Notes under the pieces: generated by a model
What the model was told of the DNA's origin: nothing
Database searches by the model: none
The model's input: only the letters and a program-made list of their open reading frames with translations
From: Cynocephalus volans
Taxonomy: Eukaryota; Chordata; Mammalia; Dermoptera; Cynocephalidae
Direction: 5' to 3'
Assembly: GCF_027409185.1 (NCBI RefSeq)
Contig: NC_084467.1
Coordinates: forward strand, 89,040,501 to 89,104,500
DNA length: 64,000 nucleotides
In this document: in pieces, positions 10,922 through 22,600 of the stretch
How positions within the stretch are numbered: position 1 is the first letter of the stretch
Layout: the number at the start of each line of letters is the position of its first letter
Made by a program: the position numbers and the translations under genes

Positions 10922-13900
10922 CAAAAGTTTTTTTTTGGGGGGGGGAAATTAATAAAAAAAAAGACAAACCTTTAGTTAGATTAACTAAAAATCAATAAAT
11001 AAAGAAGACAGATGACCAAAATAACAAAAATCAGAAATGAAAAAGAAGACATTACTACTGATACCACAGAAATACAAAGAATCATTAGAGACTATTATGA
11101 ATAACTATATGCCAATAAATTTGAAAATCTGGAGGAAATGGATACATTTCTGGACACATACAAATGACCAAGTATGGACCAGAAGAAACAGAAAACTGAA
11201 ACAGACCAATGAAAAGCAACAAGATTGAAGCTGTAATAAGCAGTCTCAACAACAATAAAAATGTCCAGAATTGGATGGCTTCACTGCTGAACTCTACAAA
11301 CCTTTAAAGAAGAATTAATACCAATCCTTCTCAAACTATTCCAAAATATCAAAATAGAGGCCATTCTCCCAAACTCATTCTATGAAGCCGGAATCATCCT
11401 GATACCAAAATCAGACAAAGACACAATGAAAAAAGAAAACTCAGGCCAATATCCTTGATGAACACAGATGCAAAAACTCTCAAGAAAATATTAACAAACA
11501 GAATTGGACAGGACACCAAAAAGATTATACACCATGATCATGTGGGATTGATTAACCCATCAAATGGGATGCAAGGATGGGTCAACACACGCAAATCAAA
11601 AAATATGATATACCACATCAACAAAACTAAGGACAAAAACCATATGATTATCTCAATAGATACAGAAAAAGCATATGACAAAATTCAACATCTCTTCATG
11701 AAAAAGACCCTAAGCAAATTAGGTACAGAAGGAAAGTATCTGAACACAATAACAGCCATATATGACAAATCTACTACCAACATCATCCTGCATGGGAAAA
11801 AATGAAAGCTTTTCCTTTAAAAATAGAAACAAGACAAGGATGCCCACTCTCACCACTCCTATTTAACACAGTATTGGAAGTACTAGCCAGAACAAGAGAA
11901 AAATAAAAGCCATCCAAGTCATTAAAAAGTCAAATTGTCCCTGTTTGCAGATGACATGATCATATATATAGAAAAACCTAAAGACTCCACCAAACACTCA
12001 TAGAGCTGATAAACAAATTCAGTAAAGTGGAGGATACAAAATCAATATACAAAAATCAGTAGCTTTCTTATACACCAACAGTGATCTAGCACAAAAAGAA
12101 ATCAAGAAAGCAAGCCCGTTTAAAAATAGCAATGAAAAAAACAAAATACCTAGGAATAAATTTAACCAAGGAAGTGAAAGACCTCTACAATGAGAACTAC
12201 AAAACATTGCTAAGAGAAATTAAAGTAGACACCAAAAGATGGAAAGACATTCCTGTCCATGCATTGTAAGACTTAATGTTGTGAAAATGTCCATACTACC
12301 CAAAGTGGTCTACAGTTTTAATGCAATTCCCATCAAAATACCAATGACATAGTTCACAGAAATAGAAAAACAAAAAAAACCCAAGAAATCTTAACATTCA
12401 TATGGAATTACAAAAGACCCTGAATAGCCAGAGCAATCCTGAGCAAAAAAAATAAAGCTGGAGACATTACACTACCTGACTTCAAATTATACTACATAGC
12501 TATAGTAATAAAAACAGCATGGTATTGGCATAAAAAGACACATGGACCAATGGAACAGAATAGAGAATCCAGAAATCAATCCACATACTTACAGCCAACT
12601 GATCTTCAACAAAGGCATCAAAAACATACATTGGGGGAAGGACAGCCTCCTCAATAAAAGGTGCTGAGAAAACTGGACATCCATGTGTAAACCTATGAAA
12701 CTAGACCCTTATCTCTTGCTATGTACCAAAATCAACTCAAAATGGATTACAGACTTAAATGTAAGATCTAAAACTATAAAATTCCCAGAAGAAAACACAG
12801 GGGAAAACTTCAGGATGTAAGACTGGGCAAAGACTTTAAATAAGAACTCAAAAGCACAGGCAACAAAAGAAAAAATAAATAAATGGGCTTATATCAAACT
12901 AAAAAGCTTCTGCACAGCAAAGGAAACAATCAGAGTGAAAAGTCAACATACTGAATGGGAGAAAAAATGTGCAAACTATGCTTCCAACAAGGAATTATTA
13001 TCCAGAATATACAAGGTACTCAAACAGCTTCATAGTAAAAAAAACAAATACCAAATCAAAAAATGGGCAAAGTAGATGAATAGACATTTCTCAAAAGAAA
13101 ACATACAAATGGCCAACAGGTACATGAAAAAATGCTCAACATCGCTACTCATCAGGGACATGTAAATCAAAACTACACTGATATATTGTCTTGTGCCAGT
13201 TAGATTGGCTATTATCAAAAAGACAGAAAATAACAAATGCTGGAAAGGATGCAGATAAAGGGGAACCCTTCTATGCTATCGGTGGGACTGTAAATTAGTG
13301 TAACCATTACAGAAAACAGTATGGAGGTTTCCCAAATAACTACAGATAGTACTGCCACACAATCTAGCAATCCCACCATCAGTTATATACCCAAAGGAAT
13401 GGATATCATCATATCAAAGGGATACCTGCACTCCCATGTTTATTGCAGCTTTATTTACAATAGCCGAAAGTTGGAACCAACCTAAATGTCCTTTGACAGG
13501 CTCCTGGATAAGGAAAATGTGGTATACGTACAAAATGGAATACTACACAGCTATAAAAAAGAATGAAATTCTGTCATTTATAGTAGCATGGATAAGCTTG
13601 GAGAAAATTAAGTGAAATAAGCCAGGCAGAAATAGAGAAATACCACGTGTCCTCCACTCATAAGTGGCAGGAACGGGGGAAGGCAGGGAGGGAAAGAAAG
13701 AGAAAGACAGATAAGACAGATCAGACAGAGAGGGAGGGAAGGAAGGAAGGACAATGACAATAATAGTTGAACTTTCAGAAGGAGAGAACGATAGGGAGGA
13801 ATGGGGGAGAGAAAGGGAGATATCAAGAAATGGATTAATGCACACAAAATAGCTAGTTAAGAAAAATAAGCTCTACTGATGTGCAGTTTAACTAGGCACC

Positions 13901-14039
13901 TATAATGGTGAATATAATAATTATCCTGACTTGATTGTCACACACTGTACACAGGTATTGATACTGAACTGTGTATCTCATAAATATTTATGATTATGTT
14001 GCAATATAAAAAAAAAAAAGAAAAGAAAAAAGAAACAAT

Positions 14040-14780
14040 TGACACTGGAACCATAGCACACAAAAGGCAGACTGGTAATTGCATCCTGAACCTAACCAGG
14101 TCAATTTTTTTTATAAAACAAAAGGATTGACATTCTCCACAGAATTTAAATAAGATCCAGAATCTCATAACTTAATATTCAAAATGTCAAAACTACAATC
14201 CAAAATTGCTTGACAAAGTACCACAAGAAATTTCACCAAGCAAAAAAACAATCAACAGATGCTAAGTCTGAGATGACACCAATGTTGGAATTATCTAACA
14301 AAGGAGCTATTATAAAAATGCTCAAACAAGCAATCACAAATAATCCAAATAATCTTGTAAGAAATAAGATTAAAATAGGAAGTAAGAAATAGAAGATATA
14401 AAAATGAATGAAATAAAAATTTTTAATAGTAACCAAATTTTTAAAACTGACAGAATGAACTTAGCAGAATGGAGAAGAAAGAGGAAAGAGCCAATAAACT
14501 TGAAAATAGACCAACAAAAGTTATCCACTCTGAACAATAGAGAAAATAGGTTGGAAAAAATAATAAACAAAATTTAAGGATTTGTAGAACAATAAGAAAT
14601 GCTTAACACTTACATTATCAGAGTCCAAGAAATAGCTTTATAGTAGTCAGTGCTAAAAAATGTTTAAAGAAATAATGGCTGCAAACTTCCCAAGTTTGGT
14701 AACATAAACCTACAGATTCAAGAAGCTGAGCAAACCCCAATAAGATAACCCCCCAAATATCCACACCATATCAAACTTTT
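14040..14780 (+). mobile_element. Older L1M fragment, ORF1 region
   Basis: The stretch around ACACCAATGTTGGAATTATC and GGAGCTATTATAAAAATGCT resembles ORF1 of old L1M families. It is heavily decayed and probably belongs to the same element as the ORF2 piece that follows, with the middle deleted. Confidence 0.65.
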
Positions 14781-14789
14781 CCAATCAAA

Positions 14790-16262
14790 ATCTCATGAGC
14801 TTTTCTGTATATATCAACAGGCTCATTCTAACATTTACACGGAAAGGCAAAGAAAACAGAATAGCTAGAACAATTCTGAAAAAAGAACAAAGTTAAAGAA
14901 ATCACACTACCTGTTTTTAAAATTTACCATAAAGCTAAAGTAATCAAGATAGTGTAGCGTCACTGAAGGGAAAGACAAAAAGATCAACAGAATGGCAAGA
15001 AGAGTCCAGAAATAGACCCACACAAATACAGACAAGTGATTTTTGACAATGGTGCAGAAGCAATTCAATGGAGAAAGGATAGTCTTTTTAACAAATGATG
15101 TTGCAGCAATTGGACATCTACATCCAAAAAAATAAACTTCAAGCTAAAACTCACATTTCACACAAAAAATTAATTCAAAATGTATCACAGATCTAAATGT
15201 AAAACTTCTAGATGAAAACATAGGAGAAAACCTATGTGTCCTGGAGTTTGCTGATGGGTTCTTAGCCATGGTAACAGAAACATGATCCATGCAAGAAAAA
15301 ACTGATAAATTGGATTTCATCAAAATTAAAAACTTTTGCTCCACCAAAGATATGGTTAAAGAAATGAAAGGAAAAGCTACAGACTTGGAGAAAATATCTG
15401 AAAATCACATATCTGATGAATAACTTGTATCCAGAATATACAAAGAACACTCAAAACTTAACCATAGGAAAATAATCCAGTTTAAAAGTAGCAAAAGACA
15501 TGAACAGATTCTTCATCAAATAGGATGTAAGAATGGCCAACAAGCACACGAAAAGATTTTCAACATCATTAGCATTAGGGAAATACAAATTAAAGCCATG
15601 ATGAGATACCACTGTACACCTATCAGAATGGCTACAATAAATAATATTGCCAATATAAAGTGTTAGCAAAGATACAGAGCAATGGGAACTCTCATACAAT
15701 GCCAGTGGGAATGTAAAATGGTACAGCTCAACTGGAAATCATTTTAGCAGTTTTTTATAAAATTAAAGGTACACTTATGTAACCCAGCAGTCCCACTCCT
15801 GGGTATCTACTGTAGACAAATAAAAATTAACAATCATACAAAAACCTGTATGTGAATGTTTTAACAATGCTATACCTCATTACTAAAAGGTGAAAACAAC
15901 CTAAATCTCTCTCAAATAGTGAATGGAAAAATAAACTGTAGTCTATCCATACAGGAGAACACTACTTAGCAATAAAAAGAAATGAACTTTTGATACATGC
16001 AACAACTTGGATGAATTTCAAAAGCATTATGCTGAAAGAAGTGAATCTCATTTATATATGACATTTGCAAAAAGGCAAAACTATTAAGAGAACAGATCAG
16101 TGGTTGCCAGGGGTTATGGATAGGTAGAGGGATAGACAGAAAGGAATGTCAGAGGGAGTTCTTTTAGGTGATGAAAGTGTTCTATATCTAGATTATGGGA
16201 AGGTTTCACTGTATGGTAATTTTAAATAACATTAAAAAATAGTAGTATTAAAGAGCTAAAAA
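14790..16262 (+). mobile_element. Older L1M fragment, ORF2 3' half and 3'UTR
   Basis: Decayed ORF2 C-terminal words are readable, including the ACAGGCTCATTC, AGTAATCAAGATAGTG and GAGATACCACTGTACACC segments. An L1M 3' end follows (GGTTGCCAGGGGTTATGG, then the ATTATGGGAAGG region). It stops near 16262 without a clear poly-A tract. Confidence 0.8.
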
Positions 16263-16499
16263 CCACTAAATAAACGAACAAGTGTATGCACCCTTCAGGT
16301 ATTTCTATGTTAACTGCCAACTGGGATTTCAGGATAGTAGACTGAAAATAACATTGTTCCTTCTTTTTCTGCTGAAGAACAATGCAGTTCTCATTTTACA
16401 ACTTTATGTATATTGAGGTTAAATTACATACAGAATAGGTTGCTGGATTTAGCAAATAAAAACAAAGAAACCTAGCTAAATTTTAATCTCAAATTAAAT

Positions 16500-17430
16500 T
16501 CACCACCACCACACTTGATGGCTTTTCAGATTTTCTCTTATCTTTGGTTTTTATTATTTTTCAACTATGATGGGTTAGATGTACTTCGCTCTGTATTTAT
16601 CCTGCTTGGGACACACTAAGTTTATTGTATCTGTGTACTGACAGTTTCACCAAATTTGGAAAAATTTTGGCCTTTATTTACTCAATTTTTTTTTCTGCTC
16701 TATTTTCTTTCTCTTCTCCTTCTGGGAATCCAGTTACTTATATGTTAAACTGCTTGATACTGCCCCACATGGCATTGAGGCTGTGTTTTTCTTCCCTCCA
16801 ATCTTTTTTTCTCCCTTTCTCAGATTGAACAACTTCTATTCATGTATCATCTGCACCTTGCTGTTAAGCCCAACCATTTGGTTCTCTTCTTTTTTAAGTT
16901 TCTATTTCTGACCTATCTTTATTCATTCATTACAACCAAGGTTCTTTCTTATCATTGAACATGCTCTAAAATCCTTGTCTACTAATTCCAGTATCTGGGT
17001 TATGTTAGGATCTCTTTCTAATGTCTTTTTTTTTTTTTCTTTTAAGCCATATTTTCCTGTTTCTTTGCATGCTTCATAATATTTTTAGTGCATTTTGGTC
17101 ATTATTGATGTTATAGAGATTAATTTTGTTATAATACTCTGAAAAGTGTTAAGCTTTGTTCTAGCAAGCATTTAAATTATTCATCACCTTGCTTTTATGG
17201 AGGATTGATTTTACACTAAGTCTTTAGTTTTAGCACACATTCTTAATCCTGTGCATTGCCTTTACTAATACATGACCATTCTGGCATTTTGATGGAAATC
17301 TCAAAGTGCTTATAAGCCCTTCTAACTTGTCAGAATTCACACTCAAAACTCTGTCTTCCTTTTCAATAGAGAGTAACAATCTCTGCTTACCTTCTTTAAA
17401 GTCTTCCCTGCCCATGCACAGTTCAGGAGT
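16500..17430 (-). mobile_element. Ancient L1/HAL1-like fragment, antisense
   Basis: The words TTTGGTTCTCTTCTTTTTTA, AATTCCAGTATCTGGGTTAT and CATATTTTCCTGTTTCTTTG resemble the antisense ORF1 region of HAL1 or L1M5 elements. Strongly diverged; the family name is tentative. Confidence 0.5.
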
Positions 17431-18166
17431 TGGCCAAGGATTTAAGAGATTATATGAAGATTGGAATGCTCCTCCCTCTGTGGTGTCTTAATTTCTAGGA
17501 TCTCCTACTTCGATTTTCAGCTCCTATAGCAGCCCCCAGTTCCTTCCTCTAAGACAAGTCTGCATCTTTCTCTTAAGTTCTAGCCACCCCTCACCAGTCA
17601 GTCTGGGAATGCCCCAAGAGGAAAAGCAATATAAGGATAGTTCTTAGCCTGATTTTGGTGACTCCCTACTGCCTTTAGACAGTTTATTATATGTTGCCCA
17701 ATTTATAATTGAAAGGATTTATATATTATAACCTATTCCATCAATACCAAAACTGGAAGTCCTTCATTTTATAATTCTTAAACATTTGGTTTAACATCTC
17801 AGAAGAAAATAATATAGAGTTGATACTTAAACGTACATGGCTTTCTCCCCTTTTGTGTCTAACAGATTGAAAATGGAATGCTTCATATATATTAAAGTTT
17901 TTATCTCAAATAAAATAAGTCAAAATAACCTCTAGCAAATTGATGATTCCAGGAAAAAGAAAAATCTTTGTTCAATTTCCAACAAATTTACTAAGCAAAG
18001 AGGTCAGATAAATTGATTAGGCCATGGAAATACTCAGAATTGGACTAACTGAACTAGTGTGTAACAAAACTATTTCTATACTGAACTGACAAAAGTATAA
18101 AACTCATGGTCACAAAATATAATAAATGGAGTGTTATTTAAAACTGGTAAGGAGAGTGTGACTATT
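17431..18166. other. Non-coding DNA, nothing recognised
   Basis: AT-rich flank between old LINE fragments and the alternating tract at 18167. No gene, RNA gene or repeat family is recognised. Confidence 0.5.
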
Positions 18167-18176
18167 CGCGCGTGTG

Positions 18177-18214
<38 letters not shown>
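18167..18214. repeat. Alternating pyrimidine-purine tract (CG/TG/CA)n
   Basis: Forty-eight bases of uninterrupted pyrimidine-purine alternation begin CGCGCGTGTGCGCGCGC and continue as (AC)n. This is a microsatellite with strong Z-DNA potential. Confidence 0.95.
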
Positions 18215-18215
<1 letters not shown>

Positions 18216-18585
18216 CAAACCACACAACATGGGTTTGAATGTGTGGGTCCACTTATACATGGATTTTTTTCAGTAAATATATTGGAAAATTTTTGGTTAG
18301 GTATGTCATAAATGGATGACATACCTAAGTTAAATAGCCCACCTAACAGTAGGCTATTAGTAGTTAAGTATTAACTATTACTTAAGTAACAACATGCCCC
18401 CCACCCATGCAGGGCTCTGGGTGTGCAGTGCAGTGTGGTTGTGATCAAGGGAAAAGGAGACGATGTACTTAAGTAGTTAAGTAGTTAAGGTTTGGAGGAG
18501 TCAAAAGTTATATGTGGATTTTTGACTGCACTGGGGTCGGAAGCACCCCTAACCCCCATGTTGTTTGTTCAAGGGACAACTACAA
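18216..18585. mobile_element. Tigger2/MER8-like DNA transposon
   Basis: The left part reads CACAACATGGGTTTGAATG and TGGGTCCACTTATACATGG. The right part reads AGTCAAAAGTTATATG, CTAACCCCCATGTTG and TTCAAGGGACAAC. These match the ends of Tigger2/MER8-type elements as I know them. The left terminal repeat is obscured by the adjoining CA repeat. The interior contains a perfect hairpin at 18297-18328. Confidence 0.7.
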
Positions 18586-19370
18586 TGATATATTAATTGA
18601 ATTAAGTGATATAATGAATCTTGACTAATCCATTATTGCCTTCAAATTTAAATTAAAAAAATTTTATTTTGTACTAAGTGAGTTTTCCATTTGTCTGTTC
18701 GAATATAAAAGACGCTATTTAAAACCAACTGTACATGGCTGGCTGAACATTTATAATTAAACAGAATATAACAGATGATGAGCCACATAGTTACAATGTC
18801 AGCTAATCAAGACAGCCAATTCAAAAAGGTGTCATTTTGTGGCATGTACTCAGCTGAGCTTTAAGGAAGTATGATTACATGGTGGAAATTTAGTCTTTCC
18901 ATCTCTGCTTATGTGCACTAATACCAGCTACTGTCAGGACAGCTCATGTTAGAGTCAGGACAGCTGACTTTTTAAGAAAGTAGAAAAGTGTAAAAATAAC
19001 ATGTGAACTGCTACCAATCTTTATGTTTTTCTTGCCGCTGCTGACATTTCCTACCCATTAAAACTAGGATTCAAGTGATTAACATTCCTGTTACCTATAA
19101 GTTATACTCTGTAATAAATACCTTGTATAAACTGGCTTCATAAATAAAAACTGCTTCTAAATGATTCTGTCTATGGATGTCTAGCCACAAGTTTTCCAGT
19201 TTGTTCTGCTCCATGTGTGTACCTCCTGAAAAGTTGCCAAAATAGCAGCGACAACTGATGATATCAGGGAAAAAATTCATTGCCACAGGAAACCAAGCAT
19301 TGTTGAGTCAACTTCTTTCTTTTTGGTCACTTGTTTTATACTTAGTAGATAAACCAAAAGACCTATTTAA
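18586..19370. other. 3' flank of DPH5
   Basis: Unique-looking AT-rich DNA beyond the DPH5 stop. It may contain the distal part of the 3'UTR. No other feature is recognised. Confidence 0.5.
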
Positions 19371-19376
19371 TTTATT
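19371..19376 (-). promoter_or_regulatory. Candidate DPH5 polyadenylation signal AATAAA
   Basis: TTTATT on the plus strand reads AATAAA on the minus strand about 40 nt past the DPH5 stop. It is the nearest canonical signal. Such hexamers are common in AT-rich DNA and a longer 3'UTR using a more distal signal is equally possible. Confidence 0.4.
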
Positions 19377-19413
19377 ATACAAATATGTGTACCATATACC
19401 AAATATGTTATGT

Positions 19414-19637
19414 TCAGAGTCTATCAATGCTCTGGGACTCTGAGATATTTTCTGGTATGGAGAATAGACTCAGCATCTCCATCTCCAGTGGATGCATGCT
19501 GTCTCCTGTGATAATCAAGGAATGCAATGGTCCTCCCAAGTCCACGGTACACATTTGCTGTAAAGTGCCTGCTGCAATTTTCTGGTCCTCGGCTCCAACC
19601 CTCGCCAAGCCAACACATAGTGTCTCCTCAGTGATTG
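19414..19637 (-). CDS. DPH5: DPH5 exon 8, residues 212-285 and stop
   Basis: A long T-rich tract ending CAATAG precedes the exon. The 224 nt encode [19 protein letters not shown], then LHSLIITG, and end SQSIDRL before TGA at 19416-19414. A few substitutions relative to the remembered human C-terminus are visible (for example ISES for SSES and DRL for DGL). Confidence 0.95.
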
Positions 19638-22600
19638 CTATTGAAAGACAAAAAAACAAAAAAAATCCCTGCCATTCAATTCAGCAAATGCATCACACTT
19701 AAACTAACATAAGTACCACAAGACCACAAGTACATTTAAATAAGCCCCAAAATATCTTAAATTACCTTAGACACTCATTGTAGACCAATCATCCGCTGAT
19801 TCATCCAAGGCTTTTCTAAATCATTTGCACTATCTGACATATAAAGAAGCATTTATCAACCTTACCCTTTCGAATTCCAAAGGCTTCAAAAGTTTTTAGG
19901 TCTTGATAACAATTAGCTGTATCCATAATCTTTAAAATTGCATAGGATTTGTCTTTAAAAAGATTGAGTAAACAATGTTTATTACATACTTATATTTTTA
20001 ATAAATTGCTTGAGCTATGTTGACATTGACCAAGATATACTGGAAAAATCATGGGATTGTGAGATAAATAACATAGATTTGAGTTTCTGCTTGGCCACTT
20101 AATTAGCTAAGTGACAAACTTTAGTTTTCTGATTTTTAAAAGCATATTGTTATCTCTCTTAAATAGTGGTTGTGAGGGCCAAGATAATGGATATGAGAAT
20201 ATTTTGTAAACTATAGAACCCTTAACAAACAATGAGCAGTTTGGCATTACTCATGCTTTTAAGTTTGAAATAAGCAACCTTAATAAACTTCAGTATTATT
20301 CGCTCTGGTGCTATAGCTGAAGGGCTGACCCTTTAATGATTTTATTGTTTAATTGGGAAAGGTGTCCGGAATGAACAATGATCAAAATGGGGCAAATGAT
20401 TTACACAATGACAAGCGGGGAAATCTGTACAAAGTTATGGGACATAGAACACCCTTGCAGACTATTTGTTTCAACGTTATAACAAGGACTGCTATGAGAA
20501 TGAAATAAGCAATGGTCACTCAAGAATCTCTTACGTATTTTTTCTATCAGGGGATAGGTGTTCAAAGGCAGTCAGCATCTTATAACCGACTATGAGGGTA
20601 CTTCAAAATGTTTGTGGAAAAATGGAATTAAAAGATAATACAAATATTTCCATTAACTTTTTGAAGACCCTTTATGTAATGACAGATTCATTTAAAAACT
20701 TTTTAAAGATTTACTGACAATAAACATTTTATTATATAGCACACACTGTATGTAGATGTTAGAAATATAAGGATAAATTTTCTTGCCTTTAGCCTGAAAA
20801 AAAACTATTCCTGGTCTCAGTGTTAAAAATGAGAAAAAATAGAATAAATACATTTCTCAGTACAGATCTCATCACTGATTAGTGCTAAAATGGAATATTA
20901 GTGCTAATATTTTATCAAAATATTTATGCATTAACATATTTATCATACAAGATTTATATTAAATTTGTAAAAAATCCTTACTTTCTGGAATAGTGTTAAT
21001 TTTACTATAAAGAACGCCATTGTTCTTCTTTCAGTACAACTTGAAGCCTACGGGATTTAAGATGAAGTTGGAAAAAAATGTCAAGAAATAGTACAATGCA
21101 AAAACACTGACTCTGGCACCAGTGGTGGTGGTGTGTATGTGTGTGTGTCAGATGCTAAATCATACACACATGTAACTGCAGCAGTAGAGGAACAATATGA
21201 GAGCCCTTATAGGGTCTTGAGTACCTAGTTCTTCTCCTTTTATTCTTTGATTCTGAACAATCTCCAGAAGCTGCCGGGCTGCTTGGTTTACACTCATATA
21301 CCGAGGGGGTTCATAGATCTTCCTTCCCCTGTAAATATAAAATTAGATGCCATTGTTCTTAGCCATGAAGTTACATGATAAGTTATTAATGCAATTACTC
21401 CCCCAGGTATACTCAAGTGCCACAGCCTATATGCATAGTGTTTGAAGTTTTCACATCATACCCACTTACATATACTTATACACTAAAGATGGTACAGTGA
21501 TTGTTTTAATTTCTTAAGCTTTTTTTATTTTTCTACTTTGATTGTCCCCTAATCTTACTGAAATGATGGCAGGAATAAAAGTCCAACAATTTAAAGATAT
21601 ATGTATAAATCAAAGTTATCTTTATTCAAAGTGATGCCTTAGGCAAAAATTACTCAAAATAAGTGGCAAGTTCGTTTACTCCCTAGCTTAAATCAGGTTC
21701 TATAGTGTTCTACTACCATGTTTGAACTACATATTTTTCTTTCATTTTTTCCTCTAAGAAAAGTAAACTAAAGCAAAATCTTGGATGGTGACATATGTTT
21801 ACTTCTATATGCCTCAAAAGCCCGCCAGTTTTGCGCAACGATCATAATAAAAATATAGTTTTTGCAGCTCAGAAAACAGTTCAAATAGATTATTTTACTG
21901 ACTCTTAAAATAATCCTCTAAGTCAGTGCTATCCATCAGAAATATAATGCAAGCCACAAACACAATCTTAAATTTCCTAGCAGCTACATTAACAAAAGTG
22001 AATTTTAGAAAGGCAAAAATAATTTAAATACATTTTATTTTACCCAATATATCCAAAATATTATATTTTAGTATTTACTCACAGAAAAATTACTAAAGAG
22101 ATTGTTTTTATATTAAGTCTTTGAAATCTGGTATGTACTTACAGCACATCTTAATTTGGATGTTAAATTTTCATTGGAAATAACTTAGTCTATATTTAGA
22201 TTTCATAAAATTTATGATTGCAAAAGTAGATTTATAGATTGACATTGTTCTGAACATACTTAAAAGTTTTCCAATAACTAAATTGAGTATCAGTTTTAAA
22301 TTAATTAAATGAAAAATTTAGTTCCTCAGTCTCATTAGCGACATTTCAAGTGCTCTTTACTCACATGTGGGTAGTGGCTACTGTATTGGACATTGCCTCT
22401 CTAAGCAAAAAATGATTATTACTATCATTATACATATGAGGAAAGTAAGGCTCAGAGATGGGAGTGACCAGCCCAAGAGTATATAACTAGAGACAGTCTC
22501 AGGACTGAAACCCATGTCTTCTGGCTCCCTATGCATGAATTCATTTCACAAACATTTACTGAGTGCCTATTAGATGCCAATCACTGTTCTCAGTATTGAA

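Larger units (their letters stand above)
7390..13640 (+). pseudogene. L1 ORF2 remnant (endonuclease-reverse transcriptase)
   Basis: Broken pieces of the L1 ORF2 protein are readable. Endonuclease segments lie at about 7490-8160. The longest intact reverse-transcriptase piece is 11455-11805, and the FADD active-site motif is at 11944-11955. The C-terminal part includes EYYTAIKKNEILSF near 13540. A MaLR provirus and a SINE are inserted, and many frameshifts and stops are present. It is non-functional. Confidence 0.88.
4822..14033 (+). mobile_element. Near-full-length, decayed L1 LINE (L1MA-like) with nested insertions
   Basis: The 5' end carries AAGATGGCAGAGTAGAGG, a typical L1 start. It is followed by a 5'UTR of about 1.3 kb, ORF1 remnants, ORF2 remnants and a 3'UTR with a purine-rich tract (13670-13760) and a poly-A end. 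The element is interrupted by a MaLR provirus (8174-10512) and SINEs (about 6384-6514 and 10822-10921). Stops and frameshifts occur throughout, so it cannot encode working proteins. Target-site duplications could not be identified. Confidence 0.88.

Noticed and set aside
13670-13760. GGAA/AGGG purine-rich block as a possible regulatory or G-quadruplex element
   Set aside because: It sits in the L1 3'UTR, where such purine tracts are usual, so no separate function is needed to explain it.
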